This document shows, piece after piece, positions 5,173 to 10,112 of a stretch of DNA of 10,112 nt. Both the position numbers and the translations under genes were made by a program. The DNA is taken from NCBI GenBank assembly GCA_003662485.1, contig QMYD01000030.1:1-10112 (forward strand), written 5' to 3'. The notes under the pieces were generated by a model. The model had not been told where the DNA came from. It did no database searches and saw only the letters and a program-made list of their open reading frames with translations. This DNA comes from Candidatus Hecatellales archaeon. GTDB taxonomy: Archaea > Thermoproteota > Bathyarchaeia > Hecatellales > Hecatellaceae. Every line of letters begins with the position of its first letter. Position 1 is the stretch's first letter.

Positions 5173-6720
5173 TTGACAGAGCCTGAGAGGCCAGACAAAA
5201 TCCTAGTTTTAGATTTCGGAAGCCAGTATGCCCACCTTATAGCGAGAAGGATTAGGGAGCTGAACGTTTACTCTGAGCTTGTCCCCCCAGATATCCCGCC
5301 GAGCAGGATTCAGGCCTCCAAGCCTAAAGGACTAATCCTTTCAGGCAGCCCCGCCAGCGTATACAAGCCTGGAGCCCCCCTCTGCAGCCCCGAAATCTTC
5401 AAGCTTGGAATTCCCATTCTCGGCATATGCTATGGGCTTCACCTCATAGCTCAAGCCTTTGGGGGGAGCGTTAAACCAGCTGGGAAGAGGGAGTACGGGA
5501 AAATAGAGCTCTACATAGATGACCATTCAGACCTTTTTGAGGGGGTGGAATCGCCAACCATCTGCTGGATGAGCCATGGAGACGTAGCCGAACTTCCAGG
5601 CGAATTTGAGGTTTTAGCCCACACTGCTAACACCCCTATGGCAGCTGTGAGACACCGCAAACTGAAAATCTACGGGGTTCAATTCCACCCCGAGGTAGCC
5701 CACACCCAGAGGGGTTTAGAAATCCTCCGAAACTTCGCCTACAAAATCTGCGGCTGCAAGCCCACTTGGACGATGAAGGCCTTCATAGAGGAGGCTGTTG
5801 AATCGATTAGGAGGACGGTTCCCCCGGGGGAGAGGGTTCTCTGCGCCCTCAGCGGAGGCGTAGACTCGACTACCGCAGCCCTCCTGGCCAGTAAGGCTCT
5901 AGGTGAAAGACTGCTCTGCGTCTTCGTTAATAATGGCCTCCTCAGGGAGGGTGAACCCGAACAGGTTTTAGAAACCGTGAAGAGGTTTGGGTTAAACCTG
6001 GTTTATGTGGATGCTTCAGAACGTTTTCTTTCAAGGCTTAGGGGGGTAGCTGACCCAGAGGAGAAGAGGCGCATAATCGGAGAGGAATTCGTGAAGGTTT
6101 TCAGCGAGGTAGCTGAGAAGTATGGCCCCTTCCAGTGGCTTCTCCAGGGAACCCTATACCCGGACGTGATTGAAAGCGCTAGGACGGGAAGCCCAGCCTC
6201 GAGAATTAAAACCCACCATAATGTTGCAGGCCTACCAAGCTGGATGAAGTTTAAACTTTTGGAGCCCCTCCGATACCTCTACAAGGATGAGGTTAGGAAG
6301 GTGGCTAGGCTGCTAGGCCTCCCAGAGGAGATTGCGGAACGCCACCCCTTCCCAGGTCCAGGCTTAGCCGCCCGAATCATAGGCGAGGTAACGGCTGAGA
6401 AGCTTAGGATTTGCAGGGAGGCAAGTCGAATCGTGGAGGAGGAGCTTAAGAAGGCTGGCCTTTACGGTGAGGTTTGGCAGGCCTTCGCCGTGGTGGGCGA
6501 CGATAAGGCTGTAGGCGTTATGGGTGATGAGAGAAGCCACGGCTACATGGTAACCATCCGGGTGGTGGAATCCATGGATGGAATGACCGCTAACTGGAAG
6601 AAGCTCCCCTACGAGGTTTTGGAGCGGATGAGTTCAAGGATAACTAATGAGGTTAGAAATGTAACCTGGGTTAACTACGCTATTTCGAATAAGCCCCCCT
6701 CCACCATTGAGCCCTGCTAG
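5173..6720 (+). CDS. guaA: GMP synthase (glutamine-hydrolysing), single-chain
   Basis: GMP synthase aminates XMP to GMP with glutamine and ATP. With 515 residues the protein contains both units in one chain. The class I glutamine amidotransferase part has GILGICYGLH with nucleophile C86 and YGVQFHPE with H172 and E174. The ATP-pyrophosphatase part has the P-loop SGGVDS (227-232), then a dimerisation domain with RHPFPGPGLAARIIGE and the C-terminal SNKPPSTIEPC, the counterpart of the XMP-binding KPPxTIEWE end. Many euryarchaea split these into two genes, so the fused form points away from them. I chose the TTG at 5173 because GGTAGGGG precedes it and a TATA box at 5122-5128 would place transcription start near 5150; a TTG at 5158 adds five residues. 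The last bases form CTAG, shared with the stop codon of the convergent ferredoxin gene. Confidence 0.97.
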   Translation: MTEPERPDKILVLDFGSQYAHLIARRIRELNVYSELVPPDIPPSRIQASKPKGLILSGSPASVYKPGAPLCSPEIFKLGIPILGICYGLHLIAQAFGGSVKPAGKREYGKIELYIDDHSDLFEGVESPTICWMSHGDVAELPGEFEVLAHTANTPMAAVRHRKLKIYGVQFHPEVAHTQRGLEILRNFAYKICGCKPTWTMKAFIEEAVESIRRTVPPGERVLCALSGGVDSTTAALLASKALGERLLCVFVNNGLLREGEPEQVLETVKRFGLNLVYVDASERFLSRLRGVADPEEKRRIIGEEFVKVFSEVAEKYGPFQWLLQGTLYPDVIESARTGSPASRIKTHHNVAGLPSWMKFKLLEPLRYLYKDEVRKVARLLGLPEEIAERHPFPGPGLAARIIGEVTAEKLRICREASRIVEEELKKAGLYGEVWQAFAVVGDDKAVGVMGDERSHGYMVTIRVVESMDGMTANWKKLPYEVLERMSSRITNEVRNVTWVNYAISNKPPSTIEPC

Positions 6721-6980
6721 AACCGGTAGGCTACACCCTCACCACCCTCGGGGTAGCGCCATAGAATGGCCTCCTCAGGGCAAACGTGATAGCAGGCTCC
6801 ACACTCCAGGCATAGCCCCATACCCCTCCACTCTGCCACTCCACCCCGCATCCTCCAGGAGCCACTTGGGCAAACCTGAACACACCTACCACAGCCCGTA
6901 CATTTCTCCCTCAAAACCCTGATGTGAATCCTCGTTTTACGTGTACGCTTAACCTTTAAAGCCTCCAGCCTCCTCCACAT
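6717..6980 (-). CDS. fixX: FixX-like ferredoxin with two [4Fe-4S] motifs
   Basis: The 87-residue protein has two complete cluster motifs: CTGCGRCVQVCP (C27, C30, C33, C37) and CLECGACYHVCP (C57, C60, C63, C67). The second, together with the ending AILWRYPEGGEGVAYRF, is the signature of FixX ferredoxins (CLECG ... W.YP.GG.GV.YRFG), small electron carriers that work with FixC-type flavoproteins. FixC relatives in archaea include geranylgeranyl reductases, which saturate membrane lipids. No fixA, fixB or fixC lies in the window. The N-terminus is basic (MWRRLEALKVKRTRKTR). The ATG at 6980 has no obvious ribosome binding site and may be leaderless. The gene is divergent from the prenyl diphosphate synthase across 51 bp and overlaps the guaA stop by 4 bp, so the two functions may be co-regulated. 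Confidence 0.9.
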   Translation of the reverse strand: MWRRLEALKVKRTRKTRIHIRVLREKCTGCGRCVQVCPSGSWRMRGGVAEWRGMGLCLECGACYHVCPEEAILWRYPEGGEGVAYRF

Positions 6981-7031
6981 ACTTTTTAACCTTCCACGTT
7001 GAATAATTGTTAACCTTAAGGGCTTAAAGCT
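6981..7031. promoter_or_regulatory. Shared divergent promoter region of the ferredoxin and prenyl synthase genes
   Basis: This 51 bp gap is the only AT-rich stretch near either start. An AATAATT core at 7002-7008 is centred about 25 bases from both the ferredoxin ATG (6980) and the prenyl synthase GTG (7032), so TATA-like elements on the two strands could give short-leader or leaderless transcripts in both directions. A second AT patch (CTTTTTAA, 6982-6989) is an alternative for the rightward transcript. Confidence 0.45.
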
Positions 7032-8018
7032 GTGGTGGCTTTGGAGGCCTTCCTCAGCCAGTATGTTTCTGAGGCCAGGGGGAGCCTTGAAAAGGCTTTG
7101 AAAAGGCTTTTCCTAGAGCTTGAAGGCTTAAGCCTTTACCCCCAGGCCGTCTACGCCCTCTCCGGGGGCAAACGTTTGAGGTCTCTGCTGACGTTGCTGG
7201 CTGGGGAGGCGGTTGGCGGAAGCCGTGAAGCATTGATTCCCTTGGCTCTCTCCGTTGAACTCATCCACACGGCCACTCTAATTCACGATGACATCATTGA
7301 TGGGGATGAGGAGCGTAGGGGGAAGCCTACCCTCCACGTAGAGTGGGGGAGTAAGGCTCTCCTCGCAGGCGACCTCCTCTTCACCAAGGCGATAAGCCTA
7401 GCAACCCTCTACCCTAAGGAGGTTGTAAGGGTGCTGTCTGAGGCGGCTATGGAAACCTGCGATGGAGAATTCCTAGACGTAACCATGGGGTTTGAAAACT
7501 CCTCGGAAGAGGAGGTCCTAGCCAAAGTTAGGTTGAAGTCTGCAGCCCTCTTTAGGGCTGCAAGCCAGTGTGGAGCCATGGCTGGAGGGGGGAGCCCCCA
7601 AAAGGTGGAAGCCCTAAAACGTTACGGGGAAAACTTTGGAATAGCCTACCAGCTCTCCGACGACCTTGAGGAGGCGGCTGAAGGCTTCCATAAGGATTTG
7701 AAGGCGGGAAGGCTTACGCTCCCATACCTCCACCTCTACCAGCATGGGGGCAGCAGGCTGAGAAGCCTCCTCCTCAAAGCCTTCAGGGGGGCTTCCTTAT
7801 CCCGGGAGGAGGTTAAGGTTTTAAGTGAGAGCCTCCAAGCCTATGGCTCCCTGGATTACTGCAGGAGGAGGATGGCTTCCTACGTTGCTAGGGCTGTGGA
7901 AAGCCTTAAACCGTTGGGGGAAACCCGGTATAGGAGGCTTTTGGAAGCTTTCGCCTACAATTATACGGGCTGCTCTAACGAAACCTTGCAGGTGAGGAGG
8001 AATCCCTGGAAAGCCTAA
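7032..8018 (+). CDS. trans-Prenyl diphosphate synthase (geranylgeranyl or longer chain)
   Basis: This 328-residue enzyme elongates allylic diphosphates with isopentenyl diphosphate; in archaea the main product, GGPP, feeds ether-lipid synthesis. Family motifs in order: SGGKRLR (44-50) for diphosphate binding; the first Asp-rich motif HDDIIDGDEERRGKPT with DDIID at 86-90; KALLAGDLLF (108-117); and the second Asp-rich region QLSDDLEE (207-214), followed by KDLKAGRLTLPYLH. Two points are unusual. The second motif reads DDLEE where DDxxD is common. The residue five before the first motif (A81 in IHTATLIHDD) is small, where archaeal GGPP synthases usually have Phe or Tyr that limits chain length, so the product may be longer than C20. 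The start is a GTG with weak AAGGG upstream. It leads a run of five genes. Confidence 0.93.
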   Translation: MVALEAFLSQYVSEARGSLEKALKRLFLELEGLSLYPQAVYALSGGKRLRSLLTLLAGEAVGGSREALIPLALSVELIHTATLIHDDIIDGDEERRGKPTLHVEWGSKALLAGDLLFTKAISLATLYPKEVVRVLSEAAMETCDGEFLDVTMGFENSSEEEVLAKVRLKSAALFRAASQCGAMAGGGSPQKVEALKRYGENFGIAYQLSDDLEEAAEGFHKDLKAGRLTLPYLHLYQHGGSRLRSLLLKAFRGASLSREEVKVLSESLQAYGSLDYCRRRMASYVARAVESLKPLGETRYRRLLEAFAYNYTGCSNETLQVRRNPWKA

Positions 8019-8025
8019 AATCGTC

Positions 8026-8583
8026 TTGGTGGTTGGCCCCCACAAGTCTGGGAAAACCAGAACCATAGAGCTTTTAGCCTCCATGCTTCGGGGGAAGCTG
8101 CGTCTAGCCACCATGAAGCACGTGCACGAGTTCGACTACACTTTCGACTTGAAGGGTAAGGATACGTGGAGGCATAGGGAGGCTGGAGCTGAAGCCACCC
8201 TAGCCCTAACCGGAAGCGAAATGGTTTTCTTCCAGAGGGTGAACTCGAAGAAGCTTAGCTGGGGTAGGCTGGTTAGGCTGCTGGAGGGCTACGACCTCGT
8301 CCTAGCAGAGGGCTTCCGCTTTAAGGCTGCTAGGAGGAGGGATGCCTGGAAGATTGTGACGGCTAGAACCTTTGAGGAGGCCTGCGAGTTTGGGAGGCAG
8401 GTTTCACCTATTCTGGCAGTGGCAAGCTGGAATAAGCCTTTAAGGCCTATCTCCCCCAAAACCCCCGTGTTCAAGCTTCCGGAGGAGGGTGAAAGCCTTT
8501 TAAGGCTTATCCTTCGCAGGGTTTTAAGGTGGAGGGAGGAGAAGGTAAAGCGTATTCTCGCCGGGGGTGGAGGTGTTACCTGA
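8026..8583 (+). CDS. mobB: MobB-like GTP-binding protein of molybdopterin guanine dinucleotide synthesis
   Basis: MobB is a P-loop GTPase that helps add GMP to molybdopterin. The product shows a Walker A GPHKSGKT (4-11), the MobB-specific MKHVHEFDYTFDLKGKDTWR followed by HREAGA (30-55), and the conserved DLVLAEGF (90-97). The length of about 185 is normal. The TTG at 8026 would start in the middle of the first beta strand (IVLVVG), while the frame is open upstream as GGIPGKPKIVLVV to a TGA at 7993-7995; the strong GGTGAGGAGG at 7991-8000 suggests a non-standard start such as the ATC at 8002, close behind it, or another codon there. The gene follows the prenyl synthase stop by at most 7 bp and overlaps the next gene by 17 bp, so it belongs to the same transcript. 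MobB implies a Mo or W enzyme with a guanine-dinucleotide cofactor elsewhere, because characterised AOR carries the cofactor without the nucleotide. Confidence 0.92.
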   Translation: MVVGPHKSGKTRTIELLASMLRGKLRLATMKHVHEFDYTFDLKGKDTWRHREAGAEATLALTGSEMVFFQRVNSKKLSWGRLVRLLEGYDLVLAEGFRFKAARRRDAWKIVTARTFEEACEFGRQVSPILAVASWNKPLRPISPKTPVFKLPEEGESLLRLILRRVLRWREEKVKRILAGGGGVT

Positions 8584-9046
8584 AAAGCTTCCCGTAGCCT
8601 TTCTCGAGGTTAGAGCCTTATCCCACGCCACTGAGGATGAGGAGAAGGTTTACCAGGCCCTTAAAAACGTGGTTACGGGAAGCCTCCTCGAAGAGTCTCC
8701 AGCTTCAAGGCGTAAGCTTGAAGGCCACTATGGAAACCCCATAACGCTTCTAACCCTCAAGGTTCGTAGCAAACCCCAGATTAAAAGGATTTTGGCTAAC
8801 ATTTTCAGCGGGCTGTCCGCCCGGGATAGGGGGAAACTCCTAGCCGAGCTTGAGAATAGGATAGATGGGGAGGGAAACCTTTACCTCCGCTTTGACAAGC
8901 AGGAGGCTTGCCTGGGCCGCCTCAAGCTTGGAGCTTCAGACCCCATAAGGGTTAGGATTAAACTGTCAATTCCTGCAAGGCAGAGAAGCAGGCTTGTTGA
9001 GGCTTGCAGAGAAATGGTGGAAGAATTTAAGGGCGGTAAGGATTGA
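8567..9046 (+). CDS. COG1325 (DUF54) RNA-binding protein, predicted exosome subunit
   Basis: The 159-residue protein belongs to an archaeal family long noted as a predicted exosome-associated RNA-binding protein because it sits beside RNase P and exosome genes. The hallmark is near the N-terminus: FLEVRALSHATEDEEKVYQAL (12-32), then HYGNPITLLTLKVRSK (54-69) and YLRFDKQEACLG (105-116). Its biochemical activity is not established. It starts inside the end of mobB (GTG at 8567; a GTG at 8573 is equally possible), and its stop overlaps the start of the Rpp30 gene as TTGA. Both overlaps point to translational coupling in one operon. Confidence 0.88.
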   Translation: MEVLPEKLPVAFLEVRALSHATEDEEKVYQALKNVVTGSLLEESPASRRKLEGHYGNPITLLTLKVRSKPQIKRILANIFSGLSARDRGKLLAELENRIDGEGNLYLRFDKQEACLGRLKLGASDPIRVRIKLSIPARQRSRLVEACREMVEEFKGGKD

Positions 9047-9753
9047 GGAGGTTTATTGACCTCCAGGTGCACTGGCCTGGAAGCCTTGAGGAGGCTGAAC
9101 TCCTAGCCAGCCACCTCAGGAAGCTCGGCTTTAAAGCGGTAGCCCTAACCGCTTCCAAGCTTGAGGAGGCTGAGAACAGGCAAACATTGAAAAAGGTTTT
9201 CGAGGAGAAGGGTGTTGAAGCTCTTTCAAGGCTTAACCTCAAACCTGAAGGTTCTAGGCAGCTTTTGGAGGCTTTAAGGGCTTGTAGGAGAAGCTTTGAA
9301 ATTGTTTCGGTGATATGTCTTAGCAAGCAGGTTGCGAGGCAGGCTGCTAAAGACCACAGGGTTGACACACTCCTATTCCCTGGGAGGGCTGTGAGGCTTA
9401 TGGATGAGGCTGAGGTGGAGCTTGCACGCTCGTCTGGGGTGGCCTTCGAATTTTCCCTTTCCATGCTCCTCAACCTTGAGGGGAGGCTTCCAGGCTACCT
9501 TGCGGAGGCTGGGAGAAACGTTAAAAGGGCTTTAAGAAAGGGGATTCGACTAGTTTTCTCTAGTGGAGCCTCAAACATTTATGGCTTAAGGGCGCCTAGA
9601 GACTTAGCTGCAACCGTGGAAACCCTGCTGGAGCTGCCTTCAGGCTTCGGCCTACTAACGGTTTCAAAGTTCCCCATGGAAATCGTGGAGCGGAATAAGG
9701 CTAAGCTTTCAAGAGCCTTCATAGAGCCTGGTGTACGCCTGGTTTTGGGGTGA
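9043..9753 (+). CDS. rnp3: Ribonuclease P protein component 3 (Rpp30)
   Basis: Rpp30 is a TIM-barrel (PHP-like) protein that with Pop5 forms the core protein pair activating the RNase P RNA, which trims tRNA 5' leaders. The 236-residue product begins FIDLQVHWP, a variant of the family's YDLHVH start, and continues with alternating strands and helices: GFKAVALTASKLEEAEN (29-45), FEIVSVICLSK (84-94), HRVDTLLFPG (105-114), VAFEFSLSMLLN (133-144) and the late IRLVFSSGASNIYGLRAPRD (168-187), where archaeal Rpp30 proteins have S.GA..... L R.PRD. The TTG start overlaps the upstream TGA, and GGTAAGG lies just before it. The Pop5 gene follows at once, as in other archaea. Confidence 0.9.
   Translation: MRRFIDLQVHWPGSLEEAELLASHLRKLGFKAVALTASKLEEAENRQTLKKVFEEKGVEALSRLNLKPEGSRQLLEALRACRRSFEIVSVICLSKQVARQAAKDHRVDTLLFPGRAVRLMDEAEVELARSSGVAFEFSLSMLLNLEGRLPGYLAEAGRNVKRALRKGIRLVFSSGASNIYGLRAPRDLAATVETLLELPSGFGLLTVSKFPMEIVERNKAKLSRAFIEPGVRLVLG
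9749..9753 (+). promoter_or_regulatory. Ribosome binding site of the Pop5 gene
   Basis: GGTGA includes the Rpp30 stop codon TGA and lies 10 bases before the ATG at 9764. It favours this ATG over a GTG at 9731 inside the Rpp30 gene. Confidence 0.6.
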
Positions 9754-9763
9754 AAAAGGGGTT

Positions 9764-10105
9764 ATGGTTAGGGTTGGTAGGGGTAAGAGGCGCTACCTAC
9801 TGTTCCACCTCACCACCGAGGGGGGTAGGCCTGAAGCCTGGAGGGTGGAAAAAGCCGTATACGAAGCCTACAAAAAGCTTTTCGGGGTTAAGGGGCTTAG
9901 CGAAGCTGAGTTAGCCTGGATAAGCTATGAGGAAAACTCGGGATTTGGAATTTTGAGGTGCAGCCACAGGGCGGTGGCAAGGGTTAGGACAGCTTTAACG
10001 CTGATCGACGAGCTGGATGGGAGAAAAGCGAGGATATGTACCGTCAGGGTTTCGGGAACTGGGAAGACCTTGAAGAAAACCCTCAGCCAGATGAAGTCTT
10101 CCTAA
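9764..10105 (+). CDS. rnp2: Ribonuclease P protein component 2 (Pop5)
   Basis: Pop5 is the small partner of Rpp30 in the archaeal RNase P holoenzyme and helps the RNA's catalytic domain in tRNA 5' maturation. The 113-residue product is of normal size for the family and begins VRVGRGKRRYLLFHL, matching the usual basic K/R-R-Y-I/L-x-F start. Further family segments are VYEAYKKLFGVKGLSEAELA (residues 32-51), NSGFGILRCSHRAVARVRTA (58-77) and ARICTVRVSGTGKTLKK (89-105). The ATG at 9764 gives this compact protein; the GTG at 9731 would add eleven residues inside Rpp30. In other archaea the next gene is often the proteasome alpha subunit, but only 7 bases remain in the window. Confidence 0.92.
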   Translation: MVRVGRGKRRYLLFHLTTEGGRPEAWRVEKAVYEAYKKLFGVKGLSEAELAWISYEENSGFGILRCSHRAVARVRTALTLIDELDGRKARICTVRVSGTGKTLKKTLSQMKSS

Positions 10106-10112
10106 GCTTCAT

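Noticed and set aside
9027..9473. Minus-strand open frame of 148 codons
   Set aside because: It is antisense to the Rpp30 gene, rich in Ser/Leu as expected from the complement of this codon usage, and has no family features.
1..10112. AAGCTT as a DNA-uptake or phage packaging signal
   Set aside because: Close variants such as AAGCCT, AGGCTT and GAGCTT are also very common and no longer shared flank exists, so a specific uptake motif is not supported.
1..10112. CRISPR arrays, insertion sequences, phage or toxin-antitoxin genes
   Set aside because: I found no regularly spaced repeats, terminal inverted repeats with a transposase, or short paired toxin-like genes on either strand.

Overview
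The window looks like a piece of an archaeal chromosome, most likely from an anaerobic or thermophilic lineage near the Thermoproteota/Bathyarchaeia; the lineage is an inference and cannot be fixed from 10 kb. The archaeal markers are direct: a complete archaeal-type SRP RNA, the RNase P protein genes Rpp30 and Pop5 next to the COG1325 exosome-associated gene, an adenosine-specific kinase, a DUF84 NTPase, TATA-type promoters and many TTG/GTG starts preceded by GGAGG or GGTGA ribosome binding sites. The start of an aldehyde:ferredoxin oxidoreductase gene lies outside the window and fits an anaerobe.

Layout. 1-1879 (+): the 3' part of an aldehyde:ferredoxin oxidoreductase, an adenosine-specific kinase, and a DUF84 (YjjX-like) inosine/xanthosine triphosphatase broken by a one-base frameshift and lacking an ordinary start codon. 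1883-4661 (-): read right to left, the SRP RNA, an iron-sulfur HhH-GPD DNA-glycosylase-like protein whose real start is a GTG just past the RNA, a PurT-like ATP-grasp GAR formyltransferase, and a small histidine-rich protein of unknown function that follows purT by 14 bp. 4693-5022 (-): a small four-segment membrane protein whose stop codon lies in the SRP RNA promoter. 5173-6720 (+): a single-chain GMP synthase. 6717-6980 (-): a FixX-like ferredoxin, convergent with guaA and divergent from the next gene. 7032-10105 (+): a tight run of a trans-prenyl diphosphate synthase, MobB, the COG1325 protein, RNase P Rpp30 and RNase P Pop5, with overlaps or gaps of only a few bases.

How the genes fit together. 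Three themes recur. Purine metabolism: PurT, GuaA, adenosine kinase and the broken DUF84 house-cleaning NTPase. Stable-RNA machinery: SRP RNA and two of the RNase P proteins plus the COG1325 protein. Redox, cofactor and isoprenoid functions: the oxidoreductase, MobB, the FixX-like ferredoxin and the prenyl synthase, the last two sharing a 51 bp divergent promoter region. Apart from the broken DUF84 gene everything looks intact and chromosomal; there is no sign of mobile elements, CRISPR or phage. I do not see a clearly new multi-gene system. The best leads are the purT-linked histidine-rich protein, the glycosylase-like protein without the usual catalytic residues, the ferredoxin/prenyl synthase pair, and the unannotated SRP RNA that forces a start-site correction.
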